A DNA stretch of 64,000 nt from Persicaria tinctoria (Eukaryota; Streptophyta; Magnoliopsida; Caryophyllales; Polygonaceae). A model generated the notes under the pieces. It did not search any database. It had not been told where the DNA came from and worked only from the letters and a program-made list of their open reading frames with translations. Location: the NCBI GenBank assembly GCA_037127255.1, contig JBANSL010000009.1:19181475-19245474 (forward strand), written 5' to 3'. Below are positions 12,001-22,605 of the stretch, in pieces (the first letter of the stretch is position 1; the number at the start of each line of letters is the position of its first letter). A program made the translations under genes and the position numbers.

Positions 12001-12411
12001 CATATCATGAAAATTAGTAATATGTTCAAGAGGACACTCATTAAATCTGCCGTAAAAGGCATTATTTTTAAGCTCAATAAGAAACTTAGTGCGAATTTCA
12101 AAAGAGTTTTCAGGGATTAGAATCGCCGATTCAGGCACGACGAGAGTTGGGTGCATGTAGTCCTCTGCCGTGGTTGGATACTGGGCAAGCTCAGCCTGTG
12201 CTTGTTCCCTTGCTGCTCTCTCAGCGGCGATAGCAGCATCTTTAGCGTTGATAGCGGTATCCCTTGCGGCTAGTTCCCTGGTAAGCCTAGCGATCAGCTG
12301 TTCATGTGTCTCTGCAGCCGCCATGATCCTTTTGAGTTTGGAGTGGATGTGTAGGTAGCGCTCCGGTTCGTCTAAGCTGCCAAACTCAGGTGTTTGACCA
12401 GAACGACGCAT
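9070..12411 (-). CDS. Gag-protease polyprotein of Athila-type element, pol-less
   Basis: One uninterrupted frame of 1113 residues. Residues about 20-80 form an Ala/Glu-rich coiled coil. About 105-245 is the retrotransposon Gag domain (AFRWSLAGPALKWL, WERYKELLRSCP). A CX2CX4HX4C knuckle (CIECGSQRHTTPEC) lies near 340-353. A retropepsin-like domain follows at about 675-790, with DLGASVSIMP in place of DTGA and ILGRPFL; the DLGAS form is usual in Athila. The last 260 residues are Ser/Pro-rich with repeats of STSSxLVEVD type. The tail VGDKLYVSKSKDH stops at TGA, but the same frame continues for 45 codons to 8932 with a KRMGPFVV block like the C-terminal end of integrase. RT, RNase H and the integrase core are missing. 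Cleavage by its own protease, packaging, and use of pol in trans from a related element are inferences. Confidence 0.9.
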   Translation of the reverse strand: MRRSGQTPEFGSLDEPERYLHIHSKLKRIMAAAETHEQLIARLTRELAARDTAINAKDAAIAAERAAREQAQAELAQYPTTAEDYMHPTLVVPESAILIPENSFEIRTKFLIELKNNAFYGRFNECPLEHITNFHDMCRTLAEGTTLEYVKMKAFRWSLAGPALKWLEGLKAKSLTTWAQVEQEFLNKFFPPAKTAHLRQKITAFKQQKGEPLAKAWERYKELLRSCPTHGQPPYIIQEIFFNSLDQVTKDRINNYTRYEYLTMPPSDAWGVLEKLTTYDNKYGSTATYEENPYARLAPSMPLYEPSKEIDPDVREQYYRDQNRKLIKQVKYLSINQPCIECGSQRHTTPECPHTEQVRLAEHHEDAAYAGGPNRYMGDQRFQQPQWNQGVPRNPPPYRAPGHPEREQKKDDIQLVLEEIRRNHTETRQSFNSVYTQMQGVNSRLGEMDIWRKTVDTQIGQLAAGIPRQSGALPGSSEPNPKGKTGHIAAVKLRSGHQLQEPEVGKQQDSEEQQVEVDKSLVDLDQIPVDLEESLLDLDKNLQKPSSVPNSNSTAPNLVEVDKGLVDVDEPLVEKSAATPTSVLAPNQKKKLPFPTKSLKDPAEKKFQRFIKMLQKLNVTIPFTEALNEMPSYVKFLKEILSKKRSMAEITEECSHLDILEKRPDPGKFAITIGFGPYKINDLCDLGASVSIMPLTIWSKIKIGALEPVDARLYMANNTVVIPTGMVENVPVQVGKFFVPADFLIIDMQEDPACPIILGRPFLATVDANISVRKGVLTFNISDEVIEYSFNKTERHTGPMEEVKSISAGYITCEEPKVRNMTPEEIEKRDMEAQVEEIMTILKENTENPIDTDQGKSLWINYFSDALTGTKYGVKINQGSSTSSRTLVDLDQTKATPPAPASSSSKPVDESSYSTSSKLVEVDHQSGSQDPASSTLTTLAPELLSISRNLLDVDQHHTSSTPAISASPPPVKQNLSISTSLVKVDHQSAPPDPVFSRSKPLEPEPYSTSSRLLDVDEPPSSSTSASSTRPPPEPAASSISRSPSRDRPNTVVPDSVSAKVSQGMDLSSPISIKDLSIHGRGLPWYVRLCRISNDEPKEYEVGDKLYVSKSKDH
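9260..10870. repeat. Dispersed TCGA(CC/GG/GA/CA)TCGA motif inside the coding region
   Basis: Decamers of two TCGA palindromes separated by two bases recur in the coding frame: exact TCGAGGTCGA/TCGACCTCGA at 9384, 9644, 9663, 10727, 10796 and 10859, plus GA, CA and AT spacer variants (for example 10817 and 10838). The same decamer fills the LTRs. In the coding strand it is read in two frames, once as STS-type peptides and once as VEVD or LDVD, so conservation is at the nucleotide level. Confidence 0.85.
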
Positions 12412-12473
12412 ACACCTGCAAACTAACTCAAAGAAACAGTGAGAACTGACTACCTAAGGCGCGATTGATTGCT

Positions 12474-12491
12474 TCCCCGGCAACGGCGCCA
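12474..12491 (-). other. Primer-binding site of the Athila-type element
   Basis: On the minus strand TGGCGCCGTTGCCGGGGA starts three bases (AAT) after the 5' LTR. This word is the widely shared Athila-type primer site; pairing with tRNA-Asp is from knowledge of the family. Confidence 0.85.
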
Positions 12492-12494
12492 ATT

Positions 12495-14552
12495 TGATGT
12501 AAGGAGAAATCGAGTATGAAATATAGTGAAATAGATCAAACCAGACTTAGGCCTCAGCAAATAAATACAAGACTCCTCCAATGCAGTAAGAGAAAGTCAG
12601 GATCGAATCCACGAGGAAGCACGTCAGCAGTTCTCAGGTAGCTGTAAATTCTCACAGACACAGCAGAAAGACAGAAACAGAAACAGAAAGAAACGAAACA
12701 AATAAACCCGGCAAGGGCAACTAAAATAAAAGCAAAGAACAGGAAATAAAAGCAAAGCAAAGCAAAAACGAAAAGCAAAGGCAAAGAGCTACTCGACCTC
12801 GACGACAGCAACTCGAGATAGACAAAGGTGGTCGACAACAGTAACTCAGAAAACGAAAACAAAGCAACTCGATGAAAAACTCTACTCGACCTCGACTATG
12901 TCAACTTGATCTCGAGTAGAAAAGTAAAGACAGAAACTTGAAATCGACAAAAACAGAAGAAAAGACAACTCGACTAAGACCACCCCTCCTCGACCTCGAC
13001 AAGATGCTACTCGAGGTCGACAAAGCTTCGTCTAGGTCGATGAGAAACAGAAACTTAAACTTGCAAATTCAAACACAGAATTCAGAAATTTGACAGAAAT
13101 TAACTCAATATGCTAAAAGACCTCCAAGGCCAGGGTTTCAATACCACAACGATAATCATGCAAAACAACACATAAAGGCATAAAAGATCATGCTTTCCAT
13201 CAAATAACCTTCGTCATTAACAAATAGGCATATAGAGGCATTCGCATAAACCCTAATTGTTACTAACCCTTTTTCGCATAATTAACCCAAGTTGCATTAA
13301 GATCACTTTCGCTTCAATAATACAAACAAGGATCACCTTCAACTCTCGCAAAAGAATCATGCTCATAGGGATAGAAGATGAATCGCACAAAAGATCTGAC
13401 CTTTATCGCATCTCCTCACATGGCCACCGTCGAGCTCACCCCAGCCCCAGAAGTGGGTGGACTACTCACGCCTCATTGTAACAAAAGACATTGATTGATG
13501 AAAGAAACTGAATTGCATAAACTAAATTCAAAGCCTTTACAATCTTGGCAATCAACTTTCGTTGTAAGCCAAAACCCTAAAAACCTTAAACTCCTAAACT
13601 GAATCTCTGAATGGAACTAACTACTTCTCTCCGAAATTGAATTCTGAACTGGAATGATTAAAACTGAGCCTCATGGGCTTTATTTATAGCCTTCATTCCC
13701 TAGCTAATCTAGGAAAGAAGATATCTATCTATATCTAAAATTATATCTAAATTGCTAAAAGATAAATAAATGTTTTAAGGAAATAAATCCATAAGGAAAG
13801 GATAAAACTAATTATGGTAGGTCTTCATGATGTTGATAGATCTTGTCTTCTTTGATAGAACTTGATGTAATAGGATAGAATCTTCCGCCTTCGCGCCCAA
13901 GGAACTCCAATTCTACTCGGACAAGGCCACGTCGAGAAGCTTCTGGAACACGGTCCTACTCGACCTCGAGTTGGGTTCCTCGACCTCGAGTTGGGTTCCT
14001 AGGCTTGGCTTGACTCTGCTCGATGTGGTTCGGACTCTGGCTCACTGGTGCTCGTCGACCTCGACAAGCCCTAGTCGACCTCGAGTAAAGTGGCTTGCCG
14101 ACTAGGGTTTCTCGAGCGGCTCTCCTCGATGGTTCCGGGTGGTCTGTCTGGGCTTCGTCGACCTCGACAAAGGCTCCTCGAGGTCGAGTTGGGTCCGGAG
14201 CTCGGGTTGGTCTGTCTTGCTCGACCAGCTCTGCTCGACAAGGCGATGCTCGGACAGGCTCGTCTAGGTCGAGTAGGCCTACTCGAGATCGAGTAGCCTC
14301 GACTCTCAGACTTGTTCCGCTGCTTTGACCTTGGACTTCTGTAGTGGTTTTCCGAGCTGTTCCGACCTTCTGTAGAGTTGCTGTAAAACGCCTCGATTTC
14401 TGCGAATTAAACAGAAACTGGTGTAGATTCCATAATTTGGCAAATAAACATAAACTACATAGATTCTGTACTATCTTAGCCCAAATGTATGAAATGTATA
14501 CAGAAATCGATATAAAAGTTACTGTAAAACATGGCAGATTCAGCTCACAACA
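12495..14552 (-). repeat. 5' LTR of the Athila-type element
   Basis: Same length as the 3' LTR (2058 bp), with about 18 substitutions by eye and no length change seen. It carries the same TCGA-decamer array and a TATAAATAAA box on the minus strand at 13679-13688. Confidence 0.95.
13679..13688 (-). promoter_or_regulatory. Putative TATA box of the 5' LTR promoter
   Basis: TATAAATAAA on the minus strand, about 1.2 kb upstream of the LTR end and correctly oriented for gag transcription. Confidence 0.45.
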
Positions 14553-15099
14553 TGCATGTTTTTATATGGATAATTCTATATAATTAACGGATCGTATTCA
14601 TATAATTTTAATTATATTATGATATTTACTCATTGATTTTTGTATATTATGATATAGGTTCCAACGAAAATGAATCTTTTATTTATTATTTATAATTTAT
14701 TGATTTTTTTATTGACAATTAAATCAAATTATGAATTTTAGATGGATCGACTGAGTAAATCAAATCATCAAATTTTAGGTCCGTTAAGTATTTAACATGC
14801 TATTTTCATATAGTGTTCCTCTTTTACTAACCTTGATTCTATTAAATTATTGATTCTTAATATGAAACTTTATTAGTTTATCTAAATAAATTAGTTCTAT
14901 CAATTTATTTATTATCTCTTTTAATTTTATCAGTTCATCTAAATAAATTCCAATTCTATCAATTTATCTATTGTCTTTTTTAACTTTATTCCCTTTTCCA
15001 CCATCCAAAAATATTAATATCTAAGTATATATTCGTAAGATTTAACTCATTAAAGCACAAAAATAAATTAAATATTACCCGACAGATATTTAGAAAACA

Positions 15100-15495
15100 T
15101 ACCGTGCAACTAAATCTATAAAATCTCAACTGATTGTTAAATTATAATTTCACTTTTAATTTATAAATGTTAAGAACTTTACTTTTAATTTATAAATATT
15201 TAAAGATAAATAAGATAAGATAATTAAATTAACAGGTAAAGATAGTGATTAAGGTTATGACTTATGATTCAATAAATATCTAAACCAACCAACAACCAAA
15301 TCTATAATATCTCAACTAATTGTTAAATTATTATTTCACTTTTAATTTATAAATTCAAGAATTTCACTTTAAATTTATAAATATTTAAATAAAAATAAAA
15401 TAAGATAATTAAATTCATTGGTAAAGATAATTATTAAGGATGGAATTTCATAAATATCTAAATCAACCAACAACCAAATCTATAATATCTCAAAA
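15100..15495. repeat. Tandem repeat of about 180 bp in Helitron 1
   Basis: The anchor AAATCTATAAxATCTCAA occurs near 15112, 15298 and 15476, with intervening AT-rich sequence repeated (TTTTAATTTATAAAT, ATAAGATAATTAAATT). There are about two and a half imperfect copies. Confidence 0.75.
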
Positions 15496-16581
15496 TTAGA
15501 AAAAAAAAATTGGAAAATGTTATAGCTTTCAATTCTTATGTCTTAAGAACACCTCAAAATTATAAAACAAATTGTATGAGATAAAGTGATGTCCATAAAA
15601 AACATATATGGCTACTATTCATTTATTATTATTATTATTATCAAAATTAAACGTACCATACATTCATTACTCATCACAATCGTTCGACATCAACTTAACA
15701 AAACATAGACGAGTTCAAAAACAAAAAAGATCTAGCATTTGGGTAAAAGAAACACTCCTCTACATGTGTTAATGAGTCACATGCATTATTTCTTTCCCTC
15801 TTCATACGGCTCCATGTACAACTCTTGAGTTAGCTCCTCTGTGCGCTTAATCACATTTCAGCCATAATCTAAAAATTGTTATTTTAATGGATTAACAAAT
15901 TAACTAATATAGATTGAATATGCAATAGACTTTGCCCATAATTTAATATAAGACATGTGGTTGATTAATCAAACGCAGAGAGAACTTCATAATTGAATAT
16001 CAATATGGAGTAACTTTTATGGGGAAAATTTGAGATTTTACAACCAGTTATGATTTCGTGAAGATTTTTTTGTTTGATTTTTTTTCCGGATGGATATATT
16101 TAATTTAATTAATCATTTGATTAACAATTAATGTGCTCTAATATTAAGATGAATGAAAAAGAATGAATGGATATTAGCAGTTTTTTTAATTAAATGAATT
16201 GATATATTTATCCAAATCATCTGCAGTATCTCCGTAAAATATTTTAAATAAATCTAATATTATATTTTTAATTCTTATCCAATGAAGATCGATGAGGATC
16301 TCAATAACAAAATAGATATGACTTGTTAAGATAAGATTTTATTTTATTTTGATCTTATCAAATGAATATCCAAACAAACAAACAAATCATATCCAAACTA
16401 ATTTATTTGAAAGAAAAAAAAAATAAAAATAAAAAAATGTCACATTGGATGAGCTTGACCAGAAAGCGTCCAAAGATCGAAATCACCGGTTCCTAATTGA
16501 GCTTTCTCTTGATATCTGGTCGCTTTAGTGAGACAATTGTCACACTGGATGAGGTTGCTCAGTGTGCATGGTTTGAAGATA

Positions 16582-16740
16582 ATGGTCAATACTTATATAA
16601 AGTTGTTGAATTACTACATTGATTCCAATTCGATTGAAATTGGGCACAAGCTTCATGCTAGGATAGGTATAGTTGATAGGTTGCATGCGGTTTTTGGAGA
16701 TGAAATTGGTGAATATGCATGTGAAATACGGATGGTTGTG
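16582..16740 (+). pseudogene. Captured PPR protein fragment in Helitron 1
   Basis: The frame reads NTYIKLLNYYIDSNSIEIGH followed by KLHARIG, the pattern of a plant PLS-class pentatricopeptide repeat (TYxKLLxxCIDSxSIxxGxxLHAR). After a one-base shift, another frame continues EMKLVNMHVKYGWL, matching the next repeat start (ETKLVNMYAKxG). So this is a frameshifted piece of a PPR gene of about 50 codons, not expressed as a PPR protein. Helitrons often capture such fragments. The match is by motif pattern only. Confidence 0.6.
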
Positions 16741-17086
16741 CATTTAGACAAATGAAGAGAATGATGCAAAATCCGTTCACTAACCTCTTAGATTGAATAC
16801 ATTGCTCGTGAAAAGGAGATCCATTATTGGAATCTTGACAAAACCCTAAAAACAACAGTTTCGACATGCTACGGAAAATAGGTATAATAATTGGTAGACA
16901 TAGAAGAAGATTAACTTGAAGTATAAACGACATGGTTATAGAATAGAAAAGCCTCACTTTATTCAATCATTTCCATATGAGAGAAACCTATTAAAGGGAT
17001 TAAAATTAAAAAAAAAAAGACAAAGTAGAAGGAAGTAAGATTCCTAAAAAAAAATCGAAGTAGAAGGAAGCAAGAATCCTCTTGCC

Positions 17087-17950
17087 TTTCAACGTATCAT
17101 TTACATTGTTATGATGAATCTTTATCCTGCAATTACAAAACAAACACAACAAATTATCATAAAAAGATGAAAAAATTGAGAGGAAGAAAAGAAAAACAGA
17201 GGTTATAATATAGAAAGAGATAGTGTGTGGAGGAAGCTAAAACCGTAAAAATCAAAATAGATAAATCCATAACTATTTATTTATATTACAAAAATAATTT
17301 TTTTTTATTTTGATCTTATCTAGTGAATATCTAAATCAACTAACCGTAATATCCAATTATCTCTAAACTGATTTTGTATTTATAGGAAATTAAAAGAAAA
17401 TCCAAAATTTTCACAAAATGACATCTCATATTGCTGAAATTCTAAAACGTCACATATGACAAAAAATCCAGAAGAGAGGCCACATGTGTCATTTACATTA
17501 AGAATCCACAACCTCTTGACTTTCAACGTATATCATTTACATTGCTATGATGAATCTTTATCCTGTAATTACAAAACAAACACAATAAATTTAAAAAGCC
17601 ATATCATAAAAAGATGAAAAAAATTGAGAGGAAGAAAAGAAAAACAAAGATTATATAAAGAGATAGTGTGTGGAGGAAGCTAAAACCCTAAAAGGCAAAA
17701 TAGATAAATCCATATCTATTTATTTATATTGTAAAAATAAATATTATTTTATTTTGATCTTATCTAGTGAATATCTAAACCAATTCAACTAACCATAATA
17801 TCCAGAATATCCAAACTGATTTCATATTTATAGGGAATTAAAAAAATAATAAAAAATTCCACAAAATGACACGTCATATGGCTCAAATTCAAAAACGCCA
17901 TATATGACCGAAAATCGAGGAGAGAGGCCACATGTGTCATGTACTTCTTC
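17087..17950. repeat. Two-copy tandem repeat, period about 434 bp
   Basis: TTTCAACGTA starts at 17087 and at 17521. The two units share the AAAAGATGAAAAAA, GTGTGTGGAGGAAGCTAAAA and AGAGAGGCCACATGTGTCAT blocks with scattered substitutions. The second unit ends at the right terminus of Helitron 1. Confidence 0.8.
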
Positions 17951-17982
17951 TTTAGTAATATTTATAGATTTATAGATATAGA

Positions 17983-18410
17983 TTATAGATATTGATTATA
18001 TATTGATCAATTATATATAACCTTCATTGTTATCATTGAAATGAGAATAATTGATTAAAAAGTAAATATATAATCAAATAATTACAAAGTAATTTATTAA
18101 ATGGATCTATATCTTATCGTTATTTATATATTATCATACGAATCAAAACTACAAAAAAATTTATACGTTTTTATTCAAAAAATAATTTAATAAGAAAATC
18201 AATCGGTTAAGATTTAGAAAAAAAATGAATGAATGAATTACTTATTTAAAGAATTAATTTAATTTATAATAAATAATAATTTATTTAAATATAGAAAAAT
18301 CCTACTTAAAATCATTAATTAATTAATTAATTAATTAATTTGTAACTTAAATCATACTTTAAAGGAGAAGCCGCCACATGGCTTAGGCGACTTCTCCTTT
18401 AGTATTATAA
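17983..18410. other. CACTA sequence between the two Helitrons; AT-rich, with hairpin and (TTAA)n
   Basis: No gene is seen. A TTAATTAA microsatellite lies near 18314-18342. A 40-nt hairpin at 18361-18400 (AAAGGAGAAG with CTTCTCCTTT and an inner CGCC/GGCG) is followed by AGTATTATA, which looks like the 5' end of a further, truncated Helitron into which Helitron 2 inserted. Confidence 0.55.
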
Positions 18411-21219
18411 CTAGCGTAGTACCCGTGCGTAACGCACGGGATTTGTAAAATATATCATATTTTATATAAGATCTTACCATAATTTATTTACATTATATAT
18501 TAGATATATTATACTATTATAAATTTATAATTATATGAAAACGATATAGCAAAATAATATAAATTTAGATTAAAAAAAATGCTTATATCATACAAATATA
18601 TAATATATGTGTCAAAACGTCAATGTCTCACCCTCCTCCCAGGGTCTGGTTTGAGATTTGAAATGGTCGAGGCAGGATATAAAAATGTGTCTCTCTACTA
18701 TTATTTTTTGTTGTGATAATTGATTGGAAGGTAAGACTAAATAATTCGGTAGTTCGACTACATATTACACAAACTCTAGGTGAATGGATCTTTAAAAACT
18801 TTTGGATGGAGAGCACATAAAAATGTCGGAGAATAAATATTCTTGTAATAAACTGAAGTAAAAAAATTGCTTCATCTGTCTTAAAATATTGGTCGTTTTA
18901 ATTTTTTGGCAAGTTTTTTAAGAAGTTAAAAACTCTATAAAATATCATATTTTTATTGGTTTCTTAAAAAAATATTATGCTTATTAATAATAAGTATATT
19001 ATTATTTTGAAAAACTAATAAAAAAAGTTAATATTTTATAAAGTTTTTAGCTCCTTAAAAACGTGCTAAAAAATAAAACGACCGATATTTTGAGACAAAT
19101 ATAGTATAAAGTTTAGAGTCACCACTGCTGTTTGAGAATGAGTTTTTTTTAGCCTTCTAAGATTTTTAGTAAGTTGATTGATTAATTTGAACATTAAAAA
19201 CACATTTCTTGTGGTAATGGGTTGGAAGGTAGAACCAAATAATTTGGTAGCTGGACTACACAATATTCAACAAACGCTGGCGAATGGAATTTACAGAACT
19301 ATGGGATGTAGAGCACATAAAAAGGATATAATATATTAATAAACTTAAAAGTAAAAAAATCCATTCGTCTCAAATAGAGGCCATTTTATTTTTTTGTCAT
19401 GTTTTTAAAAAAGCTAAAAACTCTATTACATATTATCTTTTTATTAGTTTTATTTGAGCATGTTATATGATTTGCAATGTATAGAAGCTTTATTATTATA
19501 TATTAGGCCAAAGAGAAATCCAGATAAGTGGAAAAACTATTTTTTTATTTAAAATGAAAAAAGTAATATTTTGCCTCAAATTATACGTACCACTTCAATT
19601 TTGCCAAAAAAAAAACCCGAATTAAACCTTTAAAGTTTCCTACACATATATACCGAGATCACGGATCATCTCAAGAAGATCGATTTGATCTTATCATCAA
19701 TATATTGATTAAACATATCACCAAAAAAAGTTATTGATTAAACAAATATAGTATTGATTAAGATAAGGAGGTTAGGATCATGCATGATTTTGCATATCTA
19801 GTAGTCCAAATGATTTTTTAATAGTCTATGATTATTGATATAAAAGTATAAATTAAATATCATTAGACAACTTTAACTAAAAAAAACAGATAAATTAAAT
19901 ACAATAATAAAATCTTCAAGTATTTTTATTTTATTAAATACAATATCATTCCCACTTATGTTAGTTAGTTTCAATTTTTAAATATCCGAGTATCATGGAA
20001 TCCTCAAATATCTTGACCAAAAAAATTAATAAACAAATTGTTTAAATATTATTAATTTATTAATTCAAACAAATCTTGTTGTTATGTGTTTTCAAATCAT
20101 TGGTTAAAAGTCTTGGATAAATTAATATAAATTTTTTAATAAATTAATATAAGTTTTCGATATTTTAAGTAATAAAAATTGATTTTAAGTATATTTATTT
20201 TAAATATATATGGGGTATGTTAAGTGAATGACTATCATGTGAGACTTTCAACGTGAGGCCACCACGTGTATCATTCGCAACTGCTTTAATATTATTTATG
20301 AAATCTCTTAATTTTCTCCTTTTGTTAAATTTATTTATTTTTAAATAATTATAAATGATTACTTTTTTAATAAATAATTAGACATTATAACATTTATAAT
20401 CAATAAATTAAACGATGGGATTATATGTTCAAAATGACAAAGTTCTGGATTCGTCGCACAATTATATAAAAAACAAATAATAGTCGAATCGAAAAATATG
20501 AAAAAAAAAACAAAGCTAAAAAATATTATCACAAATCCGATAAACATGGAAGGAAAAATGAATCTGCATATGATCACCAAATACATAAAAAAATGTCAAA
20601 AAAAAAAATATTACCCCACTTACATAATCTTATAACGATACGAAGATGCAAATTAGGTGGGTGTTGATATGGATTTTTTATTCTAATTTTGTTCAGCTTC
20701 AAGGAAGGTCATAAATGGTTGTGAATGCATATGACTGGGATTAATCATTACTATATATACGTGTGAAATTTGATTCGAATTTTGAAAATTTAGTTTTTCA
20801 AAAATCAAATTCAATTCAAGATAAGTATTAAAAAATGAAACAAAAATGAAATCAGTATATGAAAAAATCGGATTGTGTAGTGGGAATATGAAAAAATTTC
20901 GGATTGAGCACACCAACCGGTGGAAGATATCCGAATCAAATTTGAAAATTAAAGAAAAGTAGTGAAAAATAAAGAAACAAATACCAAAATCTGGGCATAG
21001 GAAATGAAAAATGGAAATTCAAAAATTATTATGGAAAATTGAAAAAATAATTAAAGAAAAGTAGGGAAAGAAAAAAAAGAAACAAATACTAAAAAAATAA
21101 GAGAAATTTTTTAAACAATTGGAGAAGTAATTGTGGATTTTTCTTAAATTTCTAAGTTTAAATGTATGGCCGCCACGTGTCCTAAATTGCAAGTGTTTTA
21201 GTATTATATTAGATATAGA
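18411..21219 (-). mobile_element. Helitron 2 (non-autonomous)
   Basis: On the minus strand the 3' end is a hairpin (CCCGTGCGT/ACGCACGGG, plus 18422-18440) followed by TACTACG and CTAG. It lies between A (18410) and the T at 21220. The 5' end on the minus strand is TCTATATCTAATATAATAC. The 2.8-kb body is very AT-rich with no Rep/helicase. It holds a 500-bp duplication (about 18700-19105 and 19200-19460), each copy carrying a Stowaway-like sequence, and an internal Helitron-end-like block near 20230-20310 (GGCCACCACGTGT then TTTAATATTAT). Confidence 0.75.
18861..19104. mobile_element. Stowaway-like MITE, degenerate
   Basis: Long imperfect inverted repeats: left CATCTGTCTTAAAATATTGG, right (reversed) TTGTCTCAAAATATCGG, continuing through GTCGTTTTA and TTTTTTGGCAAG/TTTTTTAGCACG. 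The right end abuts TA. A half copy (left arm only) lies at about 19355-19450. Confidence 0.65.
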
Positions 21220-22369
21220 TTTCTAGAACATGTATCACATTGTGGGTTCCATGGGTGTTCCCTTTGATGAGCTTGTAAGACATGATGAATATGGAGGTGA
21301 TACACTAACACTTGTTGATGAGCTGATATGTCCTTACGTTTTTTGCAATCTAGCTAGATGGGTATTCAACATAGACATGTATTTCAGATGAGTTAATATC
21401 TACATTTTAAAGTCATGCCAACTAGCATTTCCCTTGACATCCCTTGATATAGCTAAAATTTTGAATATGAGGCAAGTCTTAACGAGTAATATTATTATTC
21501 CATCATTTTTAGTAGACTTTATAGAAAATGATAATAGAAACGTAAAAATGAGAGCCTAGGCTTTGGTGTTGATAAAGAGGATGTTAATTTAACTTATTTA
21601 TCCATAACTCCTTTTAATTCTCTTGCTTTCGTTATTTAGTTCTATAATTAAGTTGATCTCTCTCTCTATATATATTTTTATCTTTTGCAGAATTAAGTTG
21701 ATCACTCTCTAATAGTTGAGAGGGCGAGTAGTTGCAGAAAATAATTTCTTTTTATTTCTAGTAATGCCCTGCTGGTTCCCTTGATTCTATTACTTTATGA
21801 TGCTAGAAAAACAATGATTGGTTTAGACTTAAGTGATTTCATATCTTAGATGTTCTTGTCATTCTCCCAAGCTTTTGTATTTGTGTGTCCACTTTGTAGT
21901 GAAGCTAACAGTGAGAGCTACTAGCCATTTTATGGTGAAACTCAGCATGAAAATGGTTTATGTTAGATGCCTTTCGGTTACTTGTTGTGATCCTAGGGTG
22001 TATGCAATCATTGGTTCAAGTTCATGCCAGAGTTTGAGCCCATCAAGTCAGGATGTCCCTGGAAGGTGAGGCTGTGCAGCAGATGCTCGACGAAAGACGC
22101 TAGGAGGCTGATCTCTTGGAGCATGTTGAGCTATAATGGGCAGAACAAGACTTCAGCCTTGAATTTTCGTGAGTATTAGGATCCACCTAGTTTAGCTACT
22201 GGTTTGATGTATTTGACAGTTTCGGGAGGGGTGGTGTGAGAGTAAAGGAACAATAGTTGGCATTTAATATTATATTTTTGTTGTTGTATTATACTTGTGT
22301 TTCCATTAGTTGATATCAAATGCAAAACAGGTCATTTATTAGTGCGTGTTTTTTTTTTAATAAAATATG
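21220..22369. other. Right arm of the CACTA element; no recognised gene
   Basis: An open frame of about 50 codons starting near 21229 (MYHIVGSMGVPFDELVRHDE) looks protein-like but matches nothing I know. The rest has stops in all frames. It could be captured or decayed transposase-linked sequence. Confidence 0.4.
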
Positions 22370-22429
22370 GGATTTTTCAGCCCGGTCCGGTAGAATTCCG
22401 GGCTAAAAAGCAGTTTTTTTTTAATTTCC

Positions 22430-22605
22430 CATAAGTAAGTTAGCAACGGTAGCTTGCCGTGGTTAGCACTTTAGCCACGGCTATAGCCGTGGCTACTCTC
22501 TTTTGACACCCCATGTTTCCCCACGGCTTGTTTCCCGTGGCTACCACCCTTTGGCCACAGCAAATGGACTTTTAGCCACGGCAAATAGCCGTTGCTAATA
22601 TCTTT
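22430..22605. repeat. CACTA right subterminal repeats
   Basis: At least six copies, in both orientations, of the TAGCCACGGCAAA/GTTGCTAA word. The last, AGCCACGGCAAATAGCCG, lies 25 bp before the GTAGTG end. Confidence 0.85.

Larger units (their letters stand above)
5373..14552 (-). mobile_element. Athila-type Ty3/gypsy element with Gag-protease only (TR-GAG-like), young and intact
   Basis: Two direct LTRs, both 2058 bp (5373-7430 and 12495-14552), flank a 5064-bp internal region. The 5-bp duplication TGCAT lies at 5368-5372 and 14553-14557. The element is transcribed on the minus strand: 5' LTR at right, primer-binding site at 12474-12491, one long Gag-protease frame 12411-9070, about 1.6 kb of untranslated sequence, a polypurine tract at 7431-7444, and the 3' LTR at left. 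Reverse transcriptase, RNase H, the integrase core and any env are absent. About 18 mismatches between the LTRs by eye (roughly 0.9 percent) point to a recent insertion. Replication would need pol proteins from a related autonomous Athila. Confidence 0.93.
4883..17982 (-). mobile_element. Helitron 1 (non-autonomous), split by an Athila-type element
   Basis: Read on the minus strand, the 3' end (plus 4883-4909) is a CCGTGC-ATT-GCACGG hairpin, eight bases, then CTAG, inserted between A and T, which is the standard Helitron 3' terminus. The 5' end is TCTATATCTATAAATC at 17982, preceded by A. No Rep/helicase is visible. Without the 9.2-kb retrotransposon at 5373-14552 the Helitron is about 3.9 kb, very AT-rich, and carries a PPR gene fragment (16582-16740) and two sets of tandem repeats (15100-15495 and 17087-17950). 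The right end is less certain than the left because the tandem repeat includes a copy of the sub-terminal GGCCACATGTGTCAT block. Confidence 0.7.

Noticed and set aside
9101..12358. Many plus-strand frames of 60-100 codons
   Set aside because: All are antisense to the Gag-protease frame.
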